Assembly: GCA_038496675.1 (NCBI GenBank)
Contig: CM076667.1
Location: forward strand, 19,660,552-19,724,551
Direction: 5' to 3'
Source of the DNA: Rachycentron canadum
Taxonomy: Eukaryota; Chordata; Actinopteri; Carangiformes; Rachycentridae
Length of the DNA stretch: 64,000 nt
Shown here: positions 1 to 11,237 of the stretch, piece after piece
How the letters are laid out: each line of letters begins with the position of its first letter
Position numbering within the stretch: position 1 is the stretch's first letter
Made by a program: the position numbers and the translations under genes
Notes under the pieces: model-generated
Databases searched by the model: none
Seen by the model: only the letters and a program-made list of their open reading frames with translations
What the model was told of the DNA's origin: nothing

Positions 1-594
1 TTATATAACAGACAGCTCAACCCTGTCTATGTGATCCTTTAGTAAAGGATGCTGTACATCGGTTATAACCAGTCCTCATAAAAATTGCTCTCCTTAAGTT
101 GGCAGTCCAAGTGCTGATCAAACATATGGCTCAGTCAGGTGGAAAAGTGCAGGCTCTAATTTTAGAGGCTAGAATTGTTGCAGGGGTGGATGTTTGAGAT
201 TGATTACAAGAGTCTGGTGTCAAAAGCCCAAACAAGGAGATTTAGCATCATGCTATAATTATTACTCAAATAAATGAGTTGAAAAGATGTTGAGTTACAG
301 TTATTTCTGATGTAACTTTTTTAATTTTTAAAAATTAAATACTGAACATTTGCTGGTTAAACCTCAAAAACGCAAATGAATCACCTTAGGTTTATATACT
401 AAACAAGAAAATGCTTTAATTAATGGTAAGTAGGAAAAAAATAGGGGAAAAAGTCATTTGCTGCAGCCCTTATTGAGAGAGACAAATGGAGCCTTTGTTT
501 TTTATGTCTGAATAACAGCACACCCACAGGTTGTTAATATGTAAGTTACTGATTATTTGTCCACTTGTGTTTTTGCATTTGCACCAACTCTCAG
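1..594. other. Upstream part of mthfd2 intron 1, no exon seen
   Basis: This AT-rich stretch ends in the splice acceptor (ctctcag at 588-594) of the first visible mthfd2 exon. I see no start codon followed by a mitochondrial targeting sequence, so exon 1 probably lies before the window. No repeat was recognised here. Confidence 0.6.
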
Positions 595-2164
595 GCAGGA
601 GGCAGTGGTCATCTCAGGAAAGAAACTAGCAAGGCAAATTCGAGAGGAGGCCCGGTCCGACGTGGAGAAATGGGTTCTAGCCGGTCACAGGAGACCCCAT
701 CTGAGTGTGATTCTGGTAGGAGACAACCCTGCCAGTCACTCCTACGTCCTGAACAAGACGCGTGCTGCAGCTGATGTTGGTAAGTGAAAAACACGCACAG
801 TCCTCACACGTATAAACACAATGACACTGCAACAAAATCACAAGAGAACAAATGCTTCCTTTTGATCTGAGCCGTTTCCTCACTTCAACCTCCCACAGGA
901 ATCTCTAGTGAGACGATTCTCAAGCATTCAGACATCACTGAGGAGGAGTTATTGGACCTGATCTACAAACTCAACACAGACCACCGTGTGGACGGTCTGC
1001 TGGTCCAACTGCCTCTGCCAGGTACAGAGGAGCAGAAACAGTGTAGTAGAAAAAAAACTGATAATGAGTAGTTTTCTACTAAATGTTTGACATGTATTTG
1101 TTCCTGAATGTAACTGTGTCTTCATTATTTTCTGACAGACCACATTGACGAGCGCACAATTTGCAATGCAGTTTCCCCCACCAAGGATGTGGACGGCTTC
1201 CACGTAGTCAATGTGGGTCGTATGTGCTTGGATCAGTCCACCATGCTTCCTGCCACACCCTGGGGAGTCTGGGAAATTATTAAACGCACAGGTAACATGA
1301 GAGATCACTTCCTCACTGTAAGTGTTCAAATGCTGCTGAACAAAGTGTCTAAACTAAATATCCTCATCTTCCAGGTATTCCTACTCTTGGGAAGAATGTT
1401 GTGGTTGCAGGACGCTCCAAGAATGTGGGCATGCCCATCGCCATGTTATTGCATACAGACGGCCGCCACGAGAGGCCCGGAGGTAGGTCCCAGGGAATGT
1501 GTGGGTTTGCTGTGTATGACTGTATAACATATGAGGAGATAGAGATAAAGTACACATGCTAAACCTTAGTTTTGTTGCAGGAGATGCCACGGTCACCATT
1601 TCTCACCGTTACACTCCAAAGGATCAACTTCGTCAACACACTAAAATCGCTGATATCATTGTTGCTGCTGCAGGTTTGTGTCACTCTGCCTTTATTTGAC
1701 TGTGACTTCCCTGTTTGAAAGCTTATCTCTGTTGAGGAGACAGAGGGAGTCATATCTGTTGTGTAACTGCTCTGTGTTGCTGGACTTCTAGGGATTCCAA
1801 ACCTCATTACTGCGGACATGATCAAAGAGGGAGCAGCTGTGATTGACGTTGGAATAAACAGAGTGCAGGACCCGGTCACAGGAAAGAACAGACTGGTTGG
1901 AGACGTGGATTTTGAAGGTAGGGCTGGACAATGGTCGTGAGTGTGTTTCTGCAGAGAATGACTTAGTGTCTCAGGTGTCAGGTGTTAACATCACTCTTTT
2001 GCTGCCCATATTCAGGTGTGAGACAGAAGGCAGGCTTCATCACTCCAGTGCCTGGCGGTGTGGGGCCCATGACTGTGGCCATGCTCATGAAGAACACTAT
2101 TAAAGCAGCTAAGAATGTTTTGCTGTATCCTCCAGAGAGGATCCGCATGGCGGCTGCATCCTAA
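595..2164 (+). CDS. mthfd2: Mitochondrial methylenetetrahydrofolate dehydrogenase/cyclohydrolase, exon 1 missing
   Basis: Mitochondrial NAD-dependent methylene-THF dehydrogenase and methenyl-THF cyclohydrolase of one-carbon metabolism. Seven exons join in one frame: 595-779, 899-1021, 1139-1291, 1375-1482, 1581-1673, 1792-1917 and 2016-2164 (stop TAA), giving 311 residues. The human protein has about 350, so what is missing is the targeting-peptide exon to the left. Visible family features are YVLNK with the catalytic lysine, VDGLLVQLPLP, the Rossmann motif GRSKNVGMPIA, GDATVTISHR and the C-terminal TPVPGGVGPMT. By family knowledge, the arginines in GRSKN and SHRYT bind the phosphate that supports NAD use. 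All seven acceptors are AG and all six donors GT. The sequence reads closer to MTHFD2 than to MTHFD2L (for example RTICNAVSP and HVVNVGRMCLDQ), but that choice is from memory. The 3' UTR runs into a low-complexity stretch and then an assembly gap. Confidence 0.93.
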
Positions 2165-2305
2165 TAGCCTGGAGCTAATCCCAGCACTGGTGACACATTC
2201 CACCCACTCCAACACAACCACCCACGTACCCACCCCCTTATTTTTTTTTTTATTTTTTTTTTTTTACTTGGAGCAACCTGATGAGCTCCCCTTGCACATG
2301 GACTG
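2165..2305 (+). other. Start of mthfd2 3' UTR
   Basis: Follows the stop codon directly and contains two T-rich runs at 2239-2265. It breaks off at the gap. The AATAAA at 3220-3225 lies beyond the gap on another contig and cannot be assigned to this gene. Confidence 0.55.
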
Positions 2306-2805
2306 NNNNNNNNNNNNNNNNNNNNNNNNNNNNNNNNNNNNNNNNNNNNNNNNNNNNNNNNNNNNNNNNNNNNNNNNNNNNNNNNNNNNNNNNNNNNNNN
2401 NNNNNNNNNNNNNNNNNNNNNNNNNNNNNNNNNNNNNNNNNNNNNNNNNNNNNNNNNNNNNNNNNNNNNNNNNNNNNNNNNNNNNNNNNNNNNNNNNNNN
2501 NNNNNNNNNNNNNNNNNNNNNNNNNNNNNNNNNNNNNNNNNNNNNNNNNNNNNNNNNNNNNNNNNNNNNNNNNNNNNNNNNNNNNNNNNNNNNNNNNNNN
2601 NNNNNNNNNNNNNNNNNNNNNNNNNNNNNNNNNNNNNNNNNNNNNNNNNNNNNNNNNNNNNNNNNNNNNNNNNNNNNNNNNNNNNNNNNNNNNNNNNNNN
2701 NNNNNNNNNNNNNNNNNNNNNNNNNNNNNNNNNNNNNNNNNNNNNNNNNNNNNNNNNNNNNNNNNNNNNNNNNNNNNNNNNNNNNNNNNNNNNNNNNNNN
2801 NNNNN
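2306..2805. other. Assembly gap of exactly 500 N
   Basis: Exactly 500 N, the same length as the other two gaps in the window, so the size is a placeholder. A T-rich run lies just left of it and a (GT)n run starts directly to its right. Confidence 0.98.
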
Positions 2806-2859
<54 letters not shown>

Positions 2860-2868
2860 TGTGTGTGT
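2806..2868. repeat. (GT)n microsatellite at contig edge
   Basis: About 30 GT units with one TA interruption, lying at the left end of the second contig. The repeat probably caused the assembly break. Confidence 0.95.
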
Positions 2869-5800
2869 CTGTAAAGATGGGAAAGATAAGAACAGAGAGA
2901 CAGCAAGAGAGAATGAGGCAAAACAAAAGTGAGAAGAGAGTGTTTTTGCATGTTTCTCGCCGGCTGGTTGCAGCGAACATATCAAGGCCACTTGCACAGC
3001 CTTCTACTCTCATTGCTATGCTGTCACACACAGACGCACACACATACACACATTATTTCCCTAAGCTCTGTGCCCTCTGTTTATCTATACTTGTGATAAT
3101 ATGTTTGCCAGCTTCTCTCCTGGTGGCACTAGGAAGCACTCATCTCTCATTGGACTAATCAGCATGCCAAAGCATCCACTATGCCCGGCAGTGCCACAGT
3201 CAATTGTGCTTAGCTTTGGAATAAACAACGTTTATTTCTCTAAATCTAATCACTATCTGTCTCTTAATTTGTTTCTGTCAGTTTGTCTCTCAGTAGTGGT
3301 CTTTTTCTCTCTCATTTCTTTCTTTGGCAGACCCCCTCCACTTTTTTTCTTTGGTTTACTTTTGACTCCATTCTTTTTATCTTCACATGGTTTATTTTTT
3401 CCTTTATTGAAGTCCTTATTTCCAATGCCCTGGAAAATGAAGAAAGAATCACTCTTCTAATTTTCTTTTGTCTTACCCATCTTGTTTTTTTTTCTTTCCG
3501 CCTGTCTTGTTTTGCCTCTCAGTTTGCCGCCTCATTCAGCAACCATTGAGCTAATTAAGGATTTCCATAAATTTTAATGCATTATCTTTAATGTGTTGAC
3601 TCTTCTGGGGTCATTAATGGCATAATTACCACCTAAACAGCAGCACCCACATGGCCTTAGGCTTCCAAAGATAGGTGGTGGGATGAACGGTGCGAGGGAA
3701 CACACCCAAAATAACCTGAGAGCCAAGCAAGAAAAACAAGCAGATGATGTCTTGATTAGTGTGGCACTTTTATCTTTTAATATTTGTTTAACATATTTCG
3801 CAAGATGGGATGAGATTGAATGCATTTTTGTATGACTGATCTAAAGAGTGATTTAGTTTAGTATGGGAGAGAGCAAGCAAGCAAATGTACAGGCAGGAAA
3901 GGCAGAGAAGGCCGGTGAAGTCGCAGTGAGCCATCAGGACAGACAGGGTTTTTAAGTATTAATGCCCTTGTTTCATCCTGGAAATGAAATAACAAGTGAG
4001 CGTTCAGAACCCTCTCTGGACTATTTCACGCTTGGGTGTTTTCCCTCAATTTCAGTGTGAATCCTTCAGGAAAACAGTGAGGAGGATGACAGCAAAGAGA
4101 GTGGCAAAGAGCACGAACAACATAGAGCGAGCGAACAAAGACAGACAAAATGGTATAAACAGTATAAAGTGGAAATGAAGAGAAGAACCATGTGAAAGAA
4201 AAGATGAGATGGATTAAGAGGGAAAGGGGAGAAAAGAGGCAGAGGTAGGGAGACAGAGAACGGAAGGAAGGGCAGAAAAAGAGAGTGGAGGAGTGAGAAA
4301 ATAGAGAGGGGAAGGGTTTGGGCAATGAGTCAGAATGAGAAATGGATTTTGAAGGGGTAAAAAAAGTGAGAAAAGAAGAAGCAGCTGTTGGGGGGGGGGT
4401 GAATTGGACAGGATGGGAAGGTTGAAAGTCGGGCAGAGTATTTGAGCATAAAATACTTACTTTCCTGGCCCAATCTCACACAGCAGATGTCATATTTTAT
4501 GGTTGCTAAAGATTGCCAATTAAGTCAATCTAGTTTTTTATTTATTTATTTATTTTTTTGCTTGTGTGTCCATGTGTGTGTCACCAGGTGACTCTTCTGT
4601 ATGTACACATGCATTGCATCCCTGTGGTCAGCTAAGGCAGCAAAGTGGTCTCTCAATGGTTTTGCCTATTTAGAAGCTTCCCAAGCTTTAAAAGGCTCAT
4701 GAAGTCAAGGCTGACTATCAAACCATCACTTTATTACCGTCTGTTGGTGAGAAATGGGTTATAATGGGCCTGTCCAATGTTATGCTTACAGTACCCAGTA
4801 AAGAAAATGTATAACATGTAATGATATTGCTTGATAGTGACCAACAACATGAAATAATAATGAAGTCAAATCTGACTTGAGCTACTGTGGCTTGGATTGT
4901 AGCTCATGTGCATATTGCTTTGAGCAAAATCATCTCCCAGATAAGTAAATGCAATAGTAAATTCTTGCTCACTGCAGCAGTAGAATTCTTGAATTATATT
5001 AATACATACAAAATAATCTAGGCTATAATGTCAAATTACTACATGGATCACAAACAGGTAAAGAAATATTACTAAATAATAATAATTAGGAGTTCGAAAA
5101 CTTGATTTTGATTGACTTCAGTCCGCATAGATTGCCTGTTCAAGGTTGGATTGCTGTCTGCAGTTATTCAACAGTCTTGTTAAACCGTGAATGAAATGAT
5201 TGACTCTCAGCAAAAAAGTAACTATTCTTAACACCTGAGGCAAACCAAGTTGTTCCAGCCAAATAGTTAATGAATAAATACACAGCTTAAATAACAATCT
5301 GTGTTTTATTTTCATTATGTTCCCCTTAAAGGTGAGACAGTTTTTAGTTTTGCTACATTTGTGTCCATAAACATGTTATTACCATGCTATTATCTTTCAA
5401 GGAAACCCAAATATGCAGAAACAAAGATATACATGCATAGATTAATCACATATATACTCTGAATAATATGCAATTACAATGATTTCTCTCTAGCCTTTCT
5501 CTCTCTATATGTCTCCCTCTCTTAGTCACATGTACACACACAAACACACACACACACACACTTATATACAGACTATTTGTCATAAGATACATTTGGCTGC
5601 TGTTCACTCCATTTGCTTGCTCATTGAGCTGCTTAGGGGAAATATAATTGGTTACAAAATGAGTTAGCATACACACAGGAGAGAAACACAAGTGTGCACA
5701 AACACACACACACATAGACATTAGACAGTCACAAAAAGACAATTAAACACACAATTCATATATGCATATTTCCATGAGACAATACACACAAAATAATAAA

Positions 5801-7564
5801 TCTGAAAACAACCAAAGTTAACGTTTTTATTAAAACCCAGAAATTTTGACAATTAACCATTGAAGACTTTTATTTTTGCCCCATTATTCTTTTCTTCTCA
5901 AAATTGAGGTTGTCTGGACATTTGACACCATTCTGTATAAAACACTTTCTTCTGTTATCTCTATCCCCTATCGCTCTTGTTTCACTGTTAACCAAACTTT
6001 TTTCACATTAATGAAATGAAGTTTCTATAATCACTGAAATCACTGTAAACCCTTTTAGTCTCAGTAAAATCTAAACTTGACAGATTTCTCCCTCTCTCTT
6101 TAGCTCTCTTCCACCCACTCTCTCACATGCACACACCATTAAATAACAAGCTTAGAGTTATACCCCGTGAAACCAATTCACAAAGGGGGAATCCTGGTCA
6201 AAGTGTGTACTGACAGGTGTACATATTCACAGGGGAGCGGTGGGGAGGGGAGATTATTAAGGCCAAAGATTAATTGACAGCAATAAAAGATTCAGGTCCA
6301 CACGAAAATTCATTAAAATCTTTAAAGTTTCTTTTTTCTTTTTTGCCAGAGCAGAGCAGAGAGATAGTTGAGGAGAGCATGAGCACCTCAAGAGTCATGA
6401 CCTTCCATTAAAAGTCAGAATTAGTTTTTTTGTATGTGTGTGTGCGTATATTCACACATTGTAGTCTGATTGAGCAGCCTTGTAATAATTCAAACAGTAC
6501 CTACTTAGATTTGTGCCCAGTGTTGAATCTGGTTTGTGGGTGTATTACAGCTGAATTAATGAAGTAAGATACTGTACACTTGTTGTTCTTCATTAAGCAG
6601 GACATGTTTTTGTGTACATGTTTTGTTTCACAAATGTGTGTCTCTCAAATCCATGGGTGGTATGTAACAGCCATTTAACAAACAAACAGTAATTAGTTCC
6701 TGTAATGGTTCTCCATTACATTTCTCAGTGGCCATACTCTTTGAGAGGCAACCCTAGCACTGTTGTTTTATAATTAACAATTCTTTCTAGGTATAATAGG
6801 TATCAGCTATATGCATTTATCCAAGCTAACTGAGTGACTGTGAACTGAGTAATGGATGCTGTCTCAACTGCTTTCCACCATTGTTTTCTAGCATTAGTTC
6901 CCATTTTTATGCCATGTCAATTACATCTTGCTGCCAAATCCCACTGTTGGTCAATGGAGAGTTCAGGTCCATCTATCACTCAGAATTACCAAGACAGAAA
7001 CAAAGGCTTCATAAACACCATGTCCCTTCTTGCAAACATGAAAGTACCAAGCAAGGGGCACCAGAGTTATGGGGATTTAATCAGATCATTGGACTCACAA
7101 ATGGCTCCAGTGTTGTTCATTATTCACTCATGTGCCAAAGTGTTTTTTGTGTTTGTGTCTTTTTTCACATTGTGAGATGCAGCAGATTTGTATTATGCAA
7201 ATTTTGCCCTAAATGTATGTTCAAAAATGTTGAATGACGTATACAGTTGAGCTTCCAGGGTGATGTGAGTGTGTAGAAGGCTGAAAGTGCGATTTCAGGC
7301 ACAGCCTCAGAGTTGCTTTTTTATCAAGTTTACTTGACCACCTTGGATCTGTATCTCACATCATTACCCCGAAACAGTTACTGTTGTAATAGCTCAATTC
7401 AAACTTATGTTTATATGAATACTCCTGCTTTTAACCACTTGGGAGGAGAGCAAGGATGACAAGCATGGGGTCTGGTTTCACAATCATAATATATTATTAG
7501 TTCTTTACCTTGGACTGCAATTGTATTGAATCACTAACTTCTCACCACTTGTCTCTCCCTCTAG
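2869..7564. other. AT-rich non-coding stretch before the grid2-like exon
   Basis: No supported exon in 4.7 kb. It contains purine-rich (4200-4400) and pyrimidine-rich (3240-3530) tracts, short CA repeats near 5540 and 5700, and two dense homeodomain-type stretches (3545-3640 and 6240-6312). It may be a long intron of the receptor gene whose exon follows at 7565. Confidence 0.6.
6240..6312. promoter_or_regulatory. Candidate conserved non-coding element
   Basis: Contains ATTATTAAGG, ATTAATTGACAGCAATAAA and ATTCATTAAAATC in about 70 bp. TGACAG is a Meis/TGIF-type core beside a homeodomain-type site. Such clusters are common in deeply conserved vertebrate enhancers, but conservation cannot be judged from this sequence alone. 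Confidence 0.25.
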
Positions 7565-7760
7565 GTCTCTACAAGACTTATCCAAGCAGACAGAGTTGCC
7601 TTATGGTACAGTGCTGGACTCTGCAGTATATGATCAGGTGCGCTCCAAAGCTATGAACCCCTTTGAGAGAGATCCCATGTACTCCCAGATGTGGCGAATG
7701 ATTAACCGCACTGGAGGAGGGGATAATAATGTTGAAGAGTCAAAAGAAGGCATTCGGAAG
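7565..7760 (+). CDS. grid2: Single exon of a delta-type ionotropic glutamate receptor (grid2-like)
   Basis: One 196-nt exon (acceptor ctctag at 7559-7564, donor gtacgt at 7761) encodes 65 codons plus one base that completes a preceding glutamine codon. It reads SLQDLSKQTELPYGTVLDSA, then NPFERD, MYSQMWRMINRT and a final EGIRK. This is the segment just after M3 of GluD receptors, the start of the S2 half of the ligand-binding domain. The N-R-T sequon matches a family glycosylation site. GluD receptors act at cerebellar synapses and bind D-serine and glycine. LSKQT, PYGTVLDSAVY and NPFERD favour GRID2 over GRID1. No other exon of the gene was found in the 24.7-kb contig, which fits the very long introns of this gene or a misplaced contig. 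Confidence 0.85.
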
Positions 7761-9350
7761 GTACGTCTTTAGTTTTCTTATTTCATGAAATTTTAACTTC
7801 CAAACAAAGGACCACTGACACATTTAAAGACTTGACCTGTTAAATTAGAATGATACCCAAGTGAAAGCGATATCTCTCGATATCTCAGAACAGCCCTATG
7901 GCCCATAAAGGATCTGATAATGCCTGTTTACATTGATTTTGTACAATACTGCCCTACTGTGGCCACAGTAAGTTGTTGTCTCTGAAATCTTAGTTGCCTA
8001 CCAGCCGTTGTATCTGTCATTTTTGTTGGTGTGGCTATGCACCGGGTGTGAAAGGCTTGTAAAGCAAGGGTAAAGCTGCACAAACATTTTTTGGATGTTT
8101 GTGCATGTATGATTATACACATGTGAAGATGTGTGTGGAAATTTTACTTACACCATTGCTTTTTTTCTCCCTCTGTAGCAACAGATAAACAAGTAAATTA
8201 CATTATGATTTATTACTGTTGTGCAAGCTCTGCAGTAAGAATGAAAAATTTGAGATGGCAAATTGTTACATAAGTAGCGTAGCTCCCAGCTCAGTGCATG
8301 AGATTCTGTGCATAGCGAATGGGTGAGAGCAAGACATTGGGTATGTGACGGCGAGGCCAGCTACTGGAGCAGAGAATTTGATGTTAGCACTATAGCTGTA
8401 AGCATAACAATGTATATGCAGTGTAGGCTGTTTGTCAGTAAATAATTGCTAAAGACCCAAACCAGGTTTTGCCAACTTTTGCCCTGGAGCAAAACATAAA
8501 GTCTCCCATGTGCTTCCTGACTATGGCCCAGACGAAGAGCCAGGATAAGGTTAACAATACTGAAACAGGAAAATACAGGATTCTACACTGTGACAAGACT
8601 GTGTTGTTGTCAATGAATGCTAAAAATTTTGATGATTACATTTTTAGATATTTCTCCTCTATACCACACATTCATTATATGTACTTGCAGTGCAAAGGAA
8701 TAATTCTAATATTTCCTTAGCCAGGGAGGAGAAAGGTGAAGATGTCGAGGCAGAGTGCAGCCAGATGCCAGAGAAAGACTTTCAACACTGGAAAGGCACA
8801 GTACTAAAACACGAGAGAGGACAAGAGAAAAGAGATAGAATCTCTCTTGTTGTCTGTATGTGGAGGGTGAGCTGTAAAAGTCATTGCACACCACTGAAAT
8901 AAGGTGACATTAATGCAGAAAAACAAATGAGGCTTGTGGTTTGATCACAATGGGATTTGTCCTGCATCTAGAGAGCAATTTCACTTGCAGTATTATGCTA
9001 AATGTCTAAACCAATCATAAAACAAGTCTTATGAAAAAGCACTGTTTTCACTGAATAACATGGGCGGCTGGTAAATAATGTCACATTGTGTTGCAGAAAG
9101 GGATAAAATAACAATGTGATGTGATGATACAATTGGAGTGAGAGCCAGAAACATCTCCTCCAATAGAAGAACTCAATCCATTCCTTTGTTAGTCTTAGTG
9201 CATTTATGTGCTTAAAACTTCTATAAATAAGATTTCAAACAATAATGTTGCAAACAGCTATTTGCTTTGTGGAGATGCAGTGTAGTAATGATGTGCTGGG
9301 TAGAAAACGAAGTGTGTACCTTCCTAAGTCTCTGTCCTTTATCTTGGTAT
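7761..9350. other. Non-coding stretch after the grid2-like exon
   Basis: No exon supported. There are short open frames but none with codon-like content and matching splice sites. If the gene model is right this is intronic. Confidence 0.55.
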
Positions 9351-9374
9351 TAGATCTGGCAGCGTGTGTATGTT

Positions 9375-9798
9375 AGTGCACGTGAGTCCCACCTGTTATC
9401 CACGCGCGCACGGGGACCGCTCACATCAAACATGGCGGCAGCGCCGTACACAGCTCCCGGGCTAAAGCTACCTGCTTGGTTCCCTTTACGGAAGAAACGT
9501 CTTAAAAACACCTCGGACAAAGAAAGTGATAAAAAAAAATAAATAAAAAAAAATAGAGCACAGGCGCGTTGACATATATGGATTACCGACTCAAATGCCG
9601 GTCGCTGGTGAACGAGAAAGTATTTTAAAAAAACTTTTCCGCCTACATCGGAGGCGTTTGTGCCGACCGCGCCAATATTTCTCCAGCCTGCGCTTGAAGC
9701 CGATACTGGTCTGGATTTACCAAGAAGGAATGATACCTCCAGCAGCGACCAAAGTGCCCCAGCTTGAATCAGAACTGGCTTTTTCCCCCCCTCGATGT
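9375..9798 (+). promoter_or_regulatory. CpG-rich promoter and probable first exon with YY1 site
   Basis: A CpG-rich island in an otherwise AT-rich contig. It carries an E-box (gcacgtgag near 9378), cgcgcgcac, and a perfect YY1-type motif AACATGGCGGC at 9429-9439. That motif is typical just downstream of the start site of TATA-less promoters, and its orientation suggests plus-strand transcription. A strong donor (GATGT|GTAAGT) follows at 9799, so a first exon of about 0.4 kb is plausible. No downstream exon was recognised. An ATG at 9595 is open for 68 codons to this donor, but its codons look unremarkable. Confidence 0.5.
9432..9542 (+). CDS. Small ORF starting at the YY1/Kozak ATG (36 codons)
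   Basis: ATG in good context (A at -3, G at +4) overlapping the YY1 motif. It reads MAAAPYTAPGLKLPAWFPLR and then a very Lys-rich tail ending in an A-run. There is no recognised homologue. It could be an upstream ORF, a microprotein or chance. The A-rich C-terminus argues for caution. Confidence 0.2.
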   Translation: MAAAPYTAPGLKLPAWFPLRKKRLKNTSDKESDKKK

Positions 9799-11094
9799 GT
9801 AAGTAACTTGATGGGCACATGATGTTACGTGTCTGTTTGTATCAGTGGCCGACCATGTAGCATGATAATGTTAGCTAACTTGCCGTTAGCCTGTGATGTT
9901 GTTTGGTAGCTAGCTTACTGTCCGCAGTGCACTGTAACAACGGCTAATGGTTGTGGCTGGATTGTTTTTGTTGGCTTTATTGCACACGAGATAATTGTAT
10001 TCAGTTGTGCTTCTTGTTGTGTGTTTGGTGGAGCATTTCATTGGGCCTAGTAGCACCTATCTAAATGAGAACATTAACACAAGGCTTAACCATAAAATGT
10101 TGTCATTATTGCCATGCTTCTGTCTGTTCACAAGTTACTTTTTTCTTGACAAAATATTTTGCCAAGCCGATATCTTCTGCTGCACTAACAGCAAATATCA
10201 CCAAGATTAAGAAACAAATTTGAAATCACTCTGCAGGTTTTCTGATGCAATATCAGTATTAGTAAGATATTTGCATTTGTATGTAACCTTCACCCCTAAT
10301 TTATACTGTAAACACTGAAGAAAAAAAAAAACCTAGATATAGTTCATCCTCATTGTAGGCAGCTCAGCATCATTTCTGTTTTGACATGCTACAGGGTCGT
10401 CCGTGTTGATAGAAGATAAATCTGTCTAAACGATGTTAATCATACTCAGATAACATGCGCATGGTTAAATACTTAATTCCCTTGGTGATTACCCGGCATC
10501 ATAAATACCTGACTGCTGCATCTCGTTTGCACGCATCCTGCTTTCTGTCTCCATCGCCCTTCTCTCTTCCAGCGAGGGCCAGGCATTATCCCTCCTCCCT
10601 CTAGAATATATTAGACTTGAACTGTAGCCAGCATTGGAAGCACTGGAAGTGCTGGGAGGAGTGATTAAAGTGGCCGGTGGTATTTTTAAAATGATGAGAT
10701 AAATGCAGTACATAAGAGCATATAAGTACACGATGATTAACACTCACTCACACACATTGCTTGTTGGCATAGGTGTTTATTGAGTACGTGTACCTATTTA
10801 ATATTGTGTACAGAATCGTGAATAAGTCAGCATTTTATTGCCAAACAGGGCTATATATTTATCCTTTTGAACTTTACACCAGCAGCGTGACAAATGCATA
10901 AAACCCCCGATCTGATGAACTGGCATGCATATGTCTTTCTTTAAGCCATCATTAATGTGTCACTTAATATATCCTTATATATGTTTTTGTTGAAATACAA
11001 TTCACATTAAAGAGTAGCATATTAAAAAACTTCAATGTTTTTTAGTGAAGGCCATTTCTGAATAATATATTGATATGAGATATAATATATATAT

Positions 11095-11237
11095 AGGGCT
11101 TGAAATTCAATATTCAATAGACTAGATTCTATATATATATATATAAAAGAGAGAGAGGTCTATTGAATTCTATTTTAATTCACAGTGGCACCAAAGACAA
11201 AATTTCCCTGGAAAGATCTAAAATAATTTCAAGCCCT
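11095..11237. mobile_element. Possible small MITE with terminal inverted repeats
   Basis: The left end AGGGCTTGAAATT is matched in reverse complement by AATTTCAAGCCCT at the right end. Inner sequence is also partly palindromic (TTCAATAGAC and GTCTATTGAA). No clear target-site duplication was seen, because the left flank is an AT microsatellite. Confidence 0.4.

Noticed and set aside
949..1329. 126-codon minus-strand open frame within mthfd2
   Set aside because: Antisense shadow of mthfd2 exons 3 and 4, crossing an intron.
9350..9820. 156-codon minus-strand open frame over the CpG island
   Set aside because: Contains poly-Phe from an A/T run and low-complexity segments, with no recognised domain. 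The GC-rich island is open by chance.
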